Below, one piece after another: positions 1 to 9,670 of a stretch of DNA of 64,000 nt. The DNA comes from Lysobacter sp. K5869. Lineage in GTDB: Bacteria > Pseudomonadota > Gammaproteobacteria > Xanthomonadales > Xanthomonadaceae. The position numbers and the translations under genes were made by a program. Positions within the stretch are counted from its first letter, which is position 1. Every line of letters starts with the position of its first letter. The notes below the pieces were generated by a model, which saw nothing but the letters and a program-made list of their open reading frames with translations, did no database searches and was not told the origin of the DNA. The stretch lies in NCBI RefSeq assembly GCF_018847975.1, contig NZ_CP072597.1, positions 1,465,001 through 1,529,000 of the forward strand, read 5' to 3'.

Positions 1-1580
<1,580 letters not shown>

Positions 1581-1742
1581 TAACCTCAAGTGGCCTTGGA
1601 CTCGACGACGCGTCGACACTCCAACCCAACACTGACTCGCTACATTCCAATCTATTCGCCGACAGCGCAGTCCATCGCGTTGAAAGCAACCCACGAGAGC
1701 GTGTGCGCGACTCCATCTGGAGCCCGCGACCCTCCACCCTCT
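1581..1742 (+). other. 23S-5S internal transcribed spacer
   Basis: About 160 bases separate the two rRNA genes. I see no tRNA cloverleaf in it. It is presumably removed during processing of the rRNA precursor. Confidence 0.7.
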
Positions 1743-1859
1743 CCCTGGTGATAATAGCTGTGTGGAACCACCCGATCCCATCCCGAACTCGGAAGTGAAA
1801 CGCACATGCGCCGATGGTAGTGTGGCTTAAGCCATGCAAGAGTAGGTCATCGCCAGGGG
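1743..1859 (+). rRNA. rrf: 5S ribosomal RNA
   Basis: About 117 bases have the ends of a 5S rRNA: 'cctggtgataatagctg' at the start pairs with 'gtcatcgccaggg' at the end. Internal 5S signatures are 'ccacccgatcccatcccgaac' region around 1767-1790 and 'gatggtagtgtgg' near 1812. It lies directly behind the 23S gene and ahead of a strong terminator, as in a normal rrn operon. The ends are accurate to a few bases. Confidence 0.95.
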
Positions 1860-1869
1860 CTTTACCCAG

Positions 1870-1905
1870 AAGGCCGGATCCGAAAGGATCCGGCCTTCTT
1901 CTTTT
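1870..1905 (+). terminator. Rho-independent terminator of the rRNA operon
   Basis: A perfect 12-bp stem (aaggccggatcc / ggatccggcctt) closes on a GAAA tetraloop and is followed by a pyrimidine-rich cttcttttg tail. It sits 10 bases behind the 5S gene. Confidence 0.92.
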
Positions 1906-2394
1906 GCGCGAAAATTAGTGAATCCCACGCCCGCCGCCGATAATCACCGGCCGGATCGCTTGAACACCGCCGCCTCCACCGCGGCCAGGCGCGGGAATAT
2001 CCCCGCTCCGGCGCCGATCAGGCCGCCGAGCTCCCGCGAGCCGAATCCGAACGCGTTGGAATGCACCCAGCGCGGGATGCCACCTGCCGCTATCGATCGT
2101 TCCGCGATACCCGCGGTCGGTCATCGTTACTCGCGACCGTCGTGGCTTACGCCGATCCTGCACGAGAAGCTGCGGAATATCCGTCATCGGTTACCCGTAA
2201 CCGCAGCCCCTGAAGGCGCATTGCTGACGCGAGGCATCGATCGACAGTCGTCGTGCATGCGGCCGCCGCTGTTAATCCTCACGACGGCGAAAGGCTTGAT
2301 CGCCAATGCACCGACTGGCACGGCGATAAACGAAAGCAGCACCGGCTGAATTTGACCGCGGAGCGCTCCCGTACGGCCGCGCTGGAGCCGTTTT
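1906..2394. other. Intergenic region with no supported gene
   Basis: About 490 bases separate the rRNA terminator from the next gene. Open frames on both strands (for example 1918-2349 plus, 1915-2187 minus) give low-complexity Arg/Pro-rich products with no family I recognise. Short palindromes are present (for example ggttacccgtaacc near 2188). I can support no gene here. Confidence 0.5.
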
Positions 2395-3129
2395 TCAGCC
2401 CTTGGCCCTGAACGTCACCACCAACACATCCCGATGCGCCTCGCGCGAGGGATCCTGCGGCGTCACCGCGGTCACGCCGTGAAACACGCGGGCGTCGTCG
2501 ACCAAGGCCGCATCGAGCGGAGCGGTGAGGGTGAAGCTGCCGAGTTGGGTGCCGTCGCGGTCGTGGATGGTGGTGGTGCCGCGCACGATATTGTGGCGGT
2601 CGATGAGCAGCACCAGCACGTAGTCGACGCCGTCGCGGTGCACGCCTTCGGGCGTGGGCTGGCCTTCGTGGTCGGGGCCGGCTTCGATGCGGAACTGATG
2701 CAGTTCGACGTGCCAGGCCGAAGTCTGCGGCGCCAGCGTGGAGAAGAAATCGCGGCAGAAGCTCAACACGGTGCGCAGGCTGGCGCCGTCGGCGACGTCT
2801 TCGCGCACCGGCTCGAACCAGCGCTCGATGTCGCCTTGCAAGGCGTTGTAAGCGAGCGCTTGATAATGCGGCTGATGCGGCTGGAGCTCGATCGCGCCTT
2901 CGCGTCCGGCGCGGTACACGGCGTGGCGGCGGCGGCGATGGCGGCCGACCTGGGCCAGATAAACGTCGGGCGCGAGATCGTTCCAGCTCGCGGCGAACGC
3001 GTCCCAGTCGTCGAGCGAGCCGTGCTGCAGTAAATGCCCGCGCATGTCGGCGCCGGCGACGAAACGGAAGCCGGTGTCGCGGATGGAACGGGCGAACTCT
3101 TCGTGATCGGACGAGGGCGGGACGGTCAT
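2395..3129 (-). CDS. 2OG-Fe(II) dioxygenase family protein (BsmA-like)
   Basis: The 244-residue product resembles the 2OG-Fe dioxygenase family of Pfam 2OG-Fe_Oxy_2. It has the expected iron-binding facial triad, an HRDGVDY (HxD) motif late in the protein and a distal His in VFHGVTAV. Near the C-terminus HRDVLVVTFR could supply the 2-oxoglutarate-binding Arg. No signal peptide is seen, so it is probably cytoplasmic. Related BsmA-type proteins have been linked to biofilm or amino-acid hydroxylation, but the substrate cannot be read from the sequence. The start at 3129 (MTVPPSS) is preferred: the upstream extension to 3231 is Pro/Ala-rich and unlike the family. There is no strong Shine-Dalgarno at either start. 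Confidence 0.75.
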   Translation of the reverse strand: MTVPPSSDHEEFARSIRDTGFRFVAGADMRGHLLQHGSLDDWDAFAASWNDLAPDVYLAQVGRHRRRRHAVYRAGREGAIELQPHQPHYQALAYNALQGDIERWFEPVREDVADGASLRTVLSFCRDFFSTLAPQTSAWHVELHQFRIEAGPDHEGQPTPEGVHRDGVDYVLVLLIDRHNIVRGTTTIHDRDGTQLGSFTLTAPLDAALVDDARVFHGVTAVTPQDPSREAHRDVLVVTFRAKG

Positions 3130-3300
3130 GGACGGGCTCGAAAGGCGGGGCGCGGCGAAAGGAACGGGCGATGGAGCGCGGCTGGCGACGGCTAGCGCGC
3201 GAGGCGGCGGACGCAGGTCGGCCGTCGCCATCGGCCGTGGGCCGTTGGTTCCACTGTGTTCGATTCGCGCGCGCTCATGCCGCCGATGTCCATCGCCTGC

Positions 3301-3696
3301 TCAGATCGCCGCCAACGCGGCCAACACCAACAGCGCGATCGCGCAGAAGAATCCGCCGGCCCACGCCGCGCTGCGCAGCGCGGGCTGGCCGCCGATGTAG
3401 AACGCGCCGTGCAGCACGCGGAAGACGACGAAGGCGATGGCGAGGCAAACGATCCAAGCGGTGTCGACGCCGGCCATCTGCGCGCCGAGCACGCCGGCGG
3501 CGAAGGTCGGGAAGGCTTCGAAGGCGTTGAGGTGGGCGGCGTGCGCCGCCTTGGAGCGCGGATTGTCCTGGCGCGCTTGCCAGCCGCGCGGGTCGCGGTT
3601 GTCGTAGCGCTGGCCGTTGGCCTTGGCGACGGCGGTCCACAGGTACGGCAGCAGCGCCGCGGCGAGCAGACACCAGTACGCGATCGTCATCGACAT
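3301..3696 (-). CDS. MAPEG family membrane protein
   Basis: The 131-residue protein has about four predicted transmembrane helices: one at the N-terminus (WCLLAAALLPYLWTAVA), two in the middle and one at the C-terminus. The hydrophilic loop NRDPRGWQARQDNPRSKAA, followed by AHLNAFEAFPTFAAGV, is characteristic of bacterial MAPEG proteins (membrane-associated proteins of eicosanoid and glutathione metabolism). Length is typical for the bacterial subgroup. Family members use glutathione or are of unknown function, so the actual reaction is not known. The gene lies alone between the dioxygenase-like gene and the terminator of the M28 gene, all on the minus strand. Confidence 0.85.
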   Translation of the reverse strand: MSMTIAYWCLLAAALLPYLWTAVAKANGQRYDNRDPRGWQARQDNPRSKAAHAAHLNAFEAFPTFAAGVLGAQMAGVDTAWIVCLAIAFVVFRVLHGAFYIGGQPALRSAAWAGGFFCAIALLVLAALAAI

Positions 3697-3747
3697 GGGC
3701 CTTCCTTGCGGCCGTGCCGCTCCACCGCGGCGCGTCCAGCCTAGCGG

Positions 3748-3777
3748 AAAAAACGACGGCGCCCAGGGGCGCCGTCG
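3748..3777 (-). terminator. Rho-independent terminator of the M28 peptidase gene
   Basis: On the minus strand a GC-rich stem (cgacggcgccc / ggcgccgtcg) is followed by a run of six T. It lies about 70 bases behind the stop codon at 3848. Confidence 0.85.
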
Positions 3778-3847
3778 TCGGATCGCTTTGCGGGCGCGGG
3801 CGGCCGGACCGGAGGCCCGCGCCGTCCGCGCGTCGCGGCCGGGCCGC

Positions 3848-5623
3848 TTACTTCTTGGCCGGCGCCATCAGCTTGTCGTGCGCGGCGCGGAAGGCGTTGC
3901 CTTCGTACCAGTTCGGCCATTGCTCGTTGCCGGCCAGGGTCTTGCCGACGCCGTACAGCGCATCGAGATCCTGCACCACGCCGTCGAGCTTCCAGTTCGG
4001 ATCGAACTCGTCGGCCGGCTTGTGGTAACGGCGGTCGCGGTAGTCGACCTGCGCCTTCTGCCCGGCTTCCACGCCGCCCTCGAGCAGGTCGTCGCCGCCC
4101 TTGGCGTACAGCGCCGGCACGCCGGCCTTGGCGAAGTTGAAGTGATCGGAGCGGAAGTAGAAGCCGTCCTGCGGCGTGGCCTCGGCGTGCAGCACGCGGC
4201 CCTGTCCGTCGGCGACGGTCTTGAGCAAGTCTTCCAGTTCCGAGCTGCCGTAGCCGACCACGGTCATGTCGCGGGCCTTGCCGATGATCGGCATGGCGTC
4301 GAGGTTGATGACGGCGACGGTCTTGTCGAGCGGCACGGTCGGATGGGCGACGTAGTACTTGGAACCGAGCAGGCCGGATTCTTCCAGCGTCACCGCCAGG
4401 AACAGCAGCGAGCGGTCCGGCGGCGGCGTCTGCTTGCTGAAGGCCTCGGCGATTTCCAGGATGCCGGCCACGCCGGAGGCGTTGTCGACCGCGCCGTTGT
4501 AGATCGTGTCGTGGCCTTCGCCCTTCGGCGCCGCGGCGTGGCCTTCGTGGCCGCCTTCCTCGCTGTGGTGGCCGAGGTGGTCCCAGTGCGCCATGTAGAC
4601 AATGGCTTCGTCGGGACGCTTGGCGCCGTCCAGGCGCGCGATCACGTTGCGCGAGGACTTCTCGCTGATCTTGCTCTTCAGATCCACCGAGGCCTTGGCC
4701 TGCAGCGGAATCGCCTTGAAGCCGCGCTTGCCGGCGGCCTGATACAGCTGATCGAGGTTCTGGCCGAGATCGGCGAACAGCTTGCGCGCGGTGTCGGCGG
4801 TGATCCAACCCTGCACCGGCAGGCGCGGTTCCGGATCGTCCTTGGCCGGCAGATCGAACTGCGCGCCGGACCACGAATTCTTGACCACGTCCCAACCGTA
4901 GGACGCGCCGGCGTCGTCGTGCACGATCAGCGCGGCCTTGGCGCCCTGGCGCGCGGCTTCCTCGAACTTATAGGTCCAGCGGCCGTAGTAGGTCATCCGC
5001 TTGCCTTCGAACAAGGTCGCGTCCTGGCCGTGGAAGCCCGGGTCGTTGACGAACATCACCACGGTCTTGCCCTTGACGTCGACGCCGGCGTAGTCGTTCC
5101 ACTGCTGCTCCGGCGCGTTGACGCCGTAGCCGACGAAGACCAGATCGCTGGCGTCGATCTTCACTTCCGGCTGGCCGGTGCGGGTGCCCACGACCATGTC
5201 GGTGCCGAACTTCAGCTCGCGCGCCTGTCCCTTGACGTCGAGCTTGAGCACCGTGTTTTCGTCGGCGCTGGTTTCCACCATCGGCACGGTCTGGAAATAG
5301 CTGTCGCCGTTGCCCGGCTTCAGGCCCATGCGCTTGAACTGCGCTTCCAGGTACTGAACCGTCTTGTCCTCGCCGGCGCTGCCGGGGGCGCGGCCCTCGA
5401 ACTCGTCGGAGGCCAGGACTTTGACGTGCTGGGCGAAGTCGGCGGCGTTGATCGCCGGGTCGAAGGCGTGGTCGCCGGCGACCGGCGCGGCGGCCGGGTC
5501 GGCGGGCGGTTGCGCCGGCGCCGCGCTGTCGGCGGACGGTTTATTGCAGGCGCTCAGCGCCAGGGTCGCGACGACCAGCGAGGTCGCGGCGAACAGCGGA
5601 GTGAGCGAATGTTTAGGGGACAA
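3848..5623 (-). CDS. M28 family zinc metallopeptidase, exported lipoprotein
   Basis: The 591-residue protein starts with a lipoprotein signal peptide ending in the lipobox LSAC, so it is expected to be membrane-anchored in the cell envelope. Residues of roughly 130-280 look like a PA (protease-associated) insert. The M28 catalytic core follows with likely zinc ligands in HWDHLG (about 343), AVDNASG (about 380), the general-base pair LEESG (about 413), NLDAM (about 443) and SDHFNFAK (about 492). These proteins are usually aminopeptidases that release N-terminal amino acids from peptides, in keeping with a protein-degrading soil bacterium. Substrate specificity is inferred only. A strong terminator follows it. 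Confidence 0.9.
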   Translation of the reverse strand: MSPKHSLTPLFAATSLVVATLALSACNKPSADSAAPAQPPADPAAAPVAGDHAFDPAINAADFAQHVKVLASDEFEGRAPGSAGEDKTVQYLEAQFKRMGLKPGNGDSYFQTVPMVETSADENTVLKLDVKGQARELKFGTDMVVGTRTGQPEVKIDASDLVFVGYGVNAPEQQWNDYAGVDVKGKTVVMFVNDPGFHGQDATLFEGKRMTYYGRWTYKFEEAARQGAKAALIVHDDAGASYGWDVVKNSWSGAQFDLPAKDDPEPRLPVQGWITADTARKLFADLGQNLDQLYQAAGKRGFKAIPLQAKASVDLKSKISEKSSRNVIARLDGAKRPDEAIVYMAHWDHLGHHSEEGGHEGHAAAPKGEGHDTIYNGAVDNASGVAGILEIAEAFSKQTPPPDRSLLFLAVTLEESGLLGSKYYVAHPTVPLDKTVAVINLDAMPIIGKARDMTVVGYGSSELEDLLKTVADGQGRVLHAEATPQDGFYFRSDHFNFAKAGVPALYAKGGDDLLEGGVEAGQKAQVDYRDRRYHKPADEFDPNWKLDGVVQDLDALYGVGKTLAGNEQWPNWYEGNAFRAAHDKLMAPAKK

Positions 5624-5703
5624 GATCTGGAACCTCCAAGGGCGGCCGGCGGCCGGGGGCGTGGGGGAGGTCCATTCTAGGGGCTGGTCCGGTCCTGAAT
5701 CGC

Positions 5704-5798
5704 GCGGCCGGACTTTTCCGATCCGGCCGCTTCGCCAGGCGGCGCCGCGGCGAAGCCCCCGCGCGGGGCGCCCTTCACGGCCAGGAGAAGGGGCGCCC
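5704..5798. other. Hairpin-rich spacer between the M28 gene and the VNGSI-repeat gene
   Basis: Three GC-rich inverted repeats lie close together: gcggccgga/tccggccgc (5704-5730), cttcgcc/ggcgaag (5730-5755) and gggcgccctt/aaggggcgccc (5765-5798). The last lies about 20 bases past the stop codon at 5820 and could end that transcript, though no T-run follows. Confidence 0.4.
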
Positions 5799-5819
5799 AG
5801 GCGGGGGCGGAGGGACGCG

Positions 5820-6485
5820 TTACTGCGCCGGCGGGGTCGCGCCGGTGAAGGCGATCGCGGTGGCGCCGCGGATCGCGCCGGTCTTGGCGCTGGAATGCAC
5901 GTACAGCTTGACCGAGCGTTCGAACACCAGCGGGCCGTCGACGCGCGCGTTCGGGCCGACGATCACGATCGGATCGCGCTTTTGGAAGGTGAAGTTGCCG
6001 GTCGGCTTGGTGTACTTGATGCCGCCGGTGACGTGCGAGTCGATGCCGACGGTGACGTCGCCGTTGACCGTGTCGATGCCGCCGTTGAGTTCGGTGGCGA
6101 CCAGGCCGATGGAGCCGTTGACGGTGCTGACGTCGCCGCCGAGGCGGCCGCCGCGATCGACGAAGATGCCGCCGTTGACCGTTTCCAGGCCGCCGCTGGC
6201 GGTGAGCTTGGTGCCGGCGCGGATGCTGCCGTTGACGGTTTCCAAGCGCTTGGCGCGCGAACCGCTGCCGACGTTGATGCTGCCGTTGACCGTCTTGGCT
6301 TCGTCGACCGCGGCGTTGTCGCCGATGCGGATGCTGCCGTTGACGGTGTCGAGGTCGCCGCGGGTCTGGCCGTCCTCGACGGTGATGCTGCCGTTGACCT
6401 TGCTGACGTCGTCGCCGGCGAAAGCCGCGCTGGAGGACAGGGCGATGAAGACCGACAGGCAGAGGGAGAGGCGGGTGCGGGTCAT
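5820..6485 (-). CDS. Exported VNGSI-repeat beta-solenoid protein of unknown function
   Basis: The 221-residue product has a clear Sec signal peptide cleaved after about residue 23 (AAFAG). The mature N-terminal two thirds is seven copies of a VNG[SGD][IV] motif starting at residues 30, 48, 66, 84, 103, 122 and 140, a regular spacing of 18-19 residues. This pattern suggests a right-handed beta-solenoid, in the manner of bactofilin-like or DUF4097-like adhesin folds, but I do not recognise a named family. The last 60 residues lack the motif and may cap the fold. No enzymatic motif is seen. A periplasmic or surface structural role is plausible but inferred. Confidence 0.8.
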   Translation of the reverse strand: MTRTRLSLCLSVFIALSSSAAFAGDDVSKVNGSITVEDGQTRGDLDTVNGSIRIGDNAAVDEAKTVNGSINVGSGSRAKRLETVNGSIRAGTKLTASGGLETVNGGIFVDRGGRLGGDVSTVNGSIGLVATELNGGIDTVNGDVTVGIDSHVTGGIKYTKPTGNFTFQKRDPIVIVGPNARVDGPLVFERSVKLYVHSSAKTGAIRGATAIAFTGATPPAQ

Positions 6486-6721
6486 GGCGGGGTTCCGTTG
6501 TTCGGGTAGGCAAGTCTTGTGATGCGGCGGACGCGGCGACGGTTTACGCCGCGGCGAAAAAATCTTCCGGCGCCGCCGGGTCGGGGCGGCGGGGCGACGG
6601 ACGCCGCATTCGCGGCGCCGTTCCCCGGGGCTTCATCGCCCGCTTCGCTACAATCGCCGAAACCGCGCGCCGCGGCCCCGGTCCTTAGTCATACCCGCCC
6701 TTCGTCATAGGAATCCCCCAC

Positions 6722-8257
6722 GTGTCTGCGACTTCCCGCCCCAAGCCCGTAGTGCTGCTGATCCTCGACGGCTGGGGCCACCGCGACGACCCGGCCGACA
6801 ACGCCCTGGCCCAGGCCGACCTGCCGAACTGGCGCGCCCTGCTCGCCAGCCAGGCGCACACCCTGATCCACACCGAGGGCCGCCACGTCGGCCTGCCGGA
6901 CGGGCAGATGGGCAATTCCGAAGTCGGCCACATGAATCTCGGCGCCGGCCGCATCGTCTATCAGGACCTGACCCGGGTGGACGCGGCGATCGAGGACGGC
7001 AGCTTCTTCGCCAACGAAGAACTGCGCGCCGCCTGCGCCGCGGCCCAGGCCGCCGGCGCCACCCTGCATCTGATGGGCCTGCTCTCGCCCGGCGGCGTGC
7101 ACAGCCACGAGCAGCACATCTTCGCGATGATCGAACTGGCCCGCCGCGAAGGCGTGGCGAAGGTCGCCGTGCACGCCTTCCTCGACGGCCGCGACATGCC
7201 GCCCAAGTCGGCCGCGCCGAGCCTGGAGCGCTTGCAGCAGGCGTGCGATAACGCCGGCAACGCGCGCATCGCCAGCATCGGCGGCCGCTATTACGCGATG
7301 GACCGCGACAAGCGCTGGGACCGCCAGCTGCGCGCCTGGGACGCGATCGTCGAAGCCAAGAGCGAACACCATGCCGCGACCGCGTTGGCCGGGCTCGACG
7401 CGGCCTACGCGCGCGGCGAGACCGACGAGTTCGTCGCGCCGACGGTGATCGGCGACGCGCGGCCGATGGCCGACGGCGATGCGGTGGTGTTCATGAACTT
7501 CCGCGCCGACCGCGCGCGCCAGCTCACCGCTGCCTTCGTCGATCCGAACTTCGACGGCTACGAGGCGCGCAAGCCGAAGCTGTCGCGCTTCGTCTGCCTG
7601 ACCGAATACGACGCCAAGCTGCCGGCGCCGGTGGCGTTCGCGGCGGACGAGCTGCGCAACACGCTCGGCGAGCTGCTGGCCGCGCAAGGCCTGACCCAGC
7701 TGCGCATCGCCGAGACCGAGAAGTACGCCCACGTCACCTTCTTCTTCAGCGGCGGCCGCGAAGAGCCCTATGCCGGCGAAAGCCGCATCCTGGTGCCGAG
7801 CCCGAAGGTCGCCACCTACGATTTGCAGCCGGAAATGAGCTGCCCGGAAGTGACCGCCAAGCTGGTCGAGGCGATCCGCGCGCAGTCGGTGGACGTGGCG
7901 ATCTGCAACATCGCCAACCCCGACATGGTCGGCCACACCGGCGATCTGCAGGCGGCGATTCTCGCCGCGCAGGCGGTGGACAAGGCCATCGGCGCGATCG
8001 CCGCCGCGGTGCAGGACGTGCACGGCGCGCTGCTGATCACCGCCGACCACGGCAACCTGGAGATGATGCGCGACGCCGCCACCGGCCAGCCGCACACCGC
8101 GCATACGGTCGGCCCGGTGCCGCTGGTGTACCTCGGTCCGCGCAAGGCCGGGTTGCGTTCGGGCGGCGCCTTGCGCGACATCGCGCCGACCATCCTGGAT
8201 CTCCTCGGCGTGGCCAAGCCAGACGAGATGACCGGCCGCAGTCTGTTGGAGGGCTGA
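6722..8257 (+). CDS. gpmI: 2,3-bisphosphoglycerate-independent phosphoglycerate mutase
   Basis: This 511-residue cytoplasmic enzyme interconverts 3- and 2-phosphoglycerate in glycolysis and gluconeogenesis through a phosphoserine intermediate. The alkaline-phosphatase-type metal site is visible: LDGWG near residue 15, the nucleophile Ser66 in [12 protein letters not shown], the FLDGRD block, [10 protein letters not shown], and late metal ligands in HTGDLQAA and TADHGN. Length is normal (about 510). The GTG start at 6722 follows the end of a short leader. Its stop overlaps the envC start (TGATG), so gpmI and envC are translationally coupled, an arrangement also seen in pseudomonads and enterics. 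Confidence 0.97.
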   Translation: MSATSRPKPVVLLILDGWGHRDDPADNALAQADLPNWRALLASQAHTLIHTEGRHVGLPDGQMGNSEVGHMNLGAGRIVYQDLTRVDAAIEDGSFFANEELRAACAAAQAAGATLHLMGLLSPGGVHSHEQHIFAMIELARREGVAKVAVHAFLDGRDMPPKSAAPSLERLQQACDNAGNARIASIGGRYYAMDRDKRWDRQLRAWDAIVEAKSEHHAATALAGLDAAYARGETDEFVAPTVIGDARPMADGDAVVFMNFRADRARQLTAAFVDPNFDGYEARKPKLSRFVCLTEYDAKLPAPVAFAADELRNTLGELLAAQGLTQLRIAETEKYAHVTFFFSGGREEPYAGESRILVPSPKVATYDLQPEMSCPEVTAKLVEAIRAQSVDVAICNIANPDMVGHTGDLQAAILAAQAVDKAIGAIAAAVQDVHGALLITADHGNLEMMRDAATGQPHTAHTVGPVPLVYLGPRKAGLRSGGALRDIAPTILDLLGVAKPDEMTGRSLLEG

Positions 8258-9519
8258 TGCGGACCGCGTGCGCGTGGTTGCTGGTGTTGTTGGCGGCCCT
8301 GCCGCCGGCCTTGCCGCAGGCGCGCGCCGCGGCGCAGAGCACCAGCCGCGAGACCGAACGCAAGCTGGAAAAGGTCAAGACCGAGCTCAAGTCGGTCGCG
8401 GCGGAGCGGCGCAAGCTCGAAGGCCAGCGCGGCGACGCCACCCAGCAGTTGCGCGCGGCCGACGAACAGGTCGGCCGCTCCAACCGCACCTTGCGCGACA
8501 CCGAGACGCGGCTGGCGCGCGAACACGCCGCGCTCAAGCAGACCCAGGACAAGCGCGACGCGCTCAAGCAAACCCTGGGCTCGCGCCGGCAGGAACTCGA
8601 ACGACTGCTGCGCGCGGCCTACGCGCAAGGCAACGACGCGCCGCTCAAGGCGCTGTTGTCGCAAGACCGCGTCGCCGACAGCGGCCGCATTCTCACGTAC
8701 CACGGTTATCTGCAGCGCGACCGCGCGCGCCGGATCGAGGCGCTGACCGCGCAGCTGCGCGAACTCGACGCGCTCGAACGCGAGATCGTCGAACGCCGCG
8801 CCAGCCTCGACAGCACCCGCAAGCAGCAGCGCGCGCAGCTGGGCCAGTTGGAGAAGGACCGCAAGGAACGCGCCAGCCTGGTCGCCCAGATCAACGAAAA
8901 ATACGAAGACCGCAGCACCCGCGAACGCGAGCTCGGCCGCGACGCCAAGGGGTTGGAGCAGTTGCTGGCCAAGCTGCGCGCCGCCGCCGCGCGCGCCGAA
9001 GCGCAACGCCGCGCCGCCGCCAAGGCGAAGGCCGAACGCGAAGCGCGCGAGGCCCGCGAAGCCGCCGCTGCGGCGGCCAAGGGCAAACCCGCGCCGCCGC
9101 GCAAGCCGCCGGTGCAGGTCGCCAGCGCACCCGCGCCGCAAGTCGGCGGCCTGGGTTGGCCGGTGTCGGGCGCGTTGCTGGCCGGCTTCGGCGGCACCAT
9201 GCCCGACGGGCGCAGCAGCGAAGGCCTGCTGATCGGCGCGCCGGCCGGCGCGACGGTGAAGGCGGTCGGCGACGGCACCGTGGTGTATTCGGAATGGATG
9301 ACCGGTTACGGCCTGTTGCTCATCATCGATCACGGCAACGGCTACATGAGCCTGTACGCCAACAACGACGCCCTGCTCAAGGACGCCGGCGCCACGGTCA
9401 AGAAGGGCGACGCGGTGGCCACGGTCGGCAGCTCCGGCGGCCACGGCCGGCCGGCGCTGTATTTCGAGTTGCGCCGCGGCGGCCAGCCGGTCAATCCGGG
9501 CGTCTGGCTGCGGCGCTGA
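8257..9519 (+). CDS. envC: Murein hydrolase activator EnvC (degenerate M23 peptidase)
   Basis: The 420-residue protein has a Sec signal peptide (to about residue 25), a long Lys/Arg/Glu-rich coiled coil (about 30-270), an Ala/Pro linker and a C-terminal LytM/M23 domain (about 295-420). In the LytM domain the usual metal ligands are not conserved: the first His is replaced in GLLIGAPAG, and the terminal HxH has become LYFEL. This is the hallmark of EnvC-type activators, which switch on amidases AmiA/AmiB at the septum instead of cutting peptidoglycan themselves. It overlaps gpmI by one base and is followed by an S41 protease. Confidence 0.93.
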   Translation: MRTACAWLLVLLAALPPALPQARAAAQSTSRETERKLEKVKTELKSVAAERRKLEGQRGDATQQLRAADEQVGRSNRTLRDTETRLAREHAALKQTQDKRDALKQTLGSRRQELERLLRAAYAQGNDAPLKALLSQDRVADSGRILTYHGYLQRDRARRIEALTAQLRELDALEREIVERRASLDSTRKQQRAQLGQLEKDRKERASLVAQINEKYEDRSTRERELGRDAKGLEQLLAKLRAAAARAEAQRRAAAKAKAEREAREAREAAAAAAKGKPAPPRKPPVQVASAPAPQVGGLGWPVSGALLAGFGGTMPDGRSSEGLLIGAPAGATVKAVGDGTVVYSEWMTGYGLLLIIDHGNGYMSLYANNDALLKDAGATVKKGDAVATVGSSGGHGRPALYFELRRGGQPVNPGVWLRR

Positions 9520-9520
9520 G

Positions 9521-9548
9521 CGCTTGCGCGACCGCGGTCGCGCAAGCG
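9521..9548. repeat. 28-bp perfect palindrome behind envC
   Basis: Bases cgcttgcgcgaccg are followed directly by their exact reverse complement, starting one base after the envC stop codon. There is no T-run, so it is not a standard intrinsic terminator. It may stabilise or attenuate the message ahead of the S41 protease gene. Confidence 0.8.
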
Positions 9549-9670
9549 CGGACGGGCCGCGCGAGGGTTTAACGAAAGCTTGCAAGCGCCCCGCTTAACG
9601 TGCGCAGATATCGCGAGAACCTTGGGCCGCCGCGCGCGGTCCAACCGCCATCCGCTTCGGAGCGCCATGC

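Noticed and set aside
1915..2349. Possible genes on either strand between the rRNA terminator and the dioxygenase-like gene
   Set aside because: Products are Arg/Pro-rich with no recognised family and no good ribosome-binding site.
3617..5680. Plus-strand open frame of 687 codons
   Set aside because: It is antisense to the M28 peptidase gene and has the composition of a high-GC shadow frame.
8257..9519. Active M23 endopeptidase
   Set aside because: The LytM domain lacks the His/Asp/HxH metal ligands; the coiled coil and gene order fit the activator EnvC.
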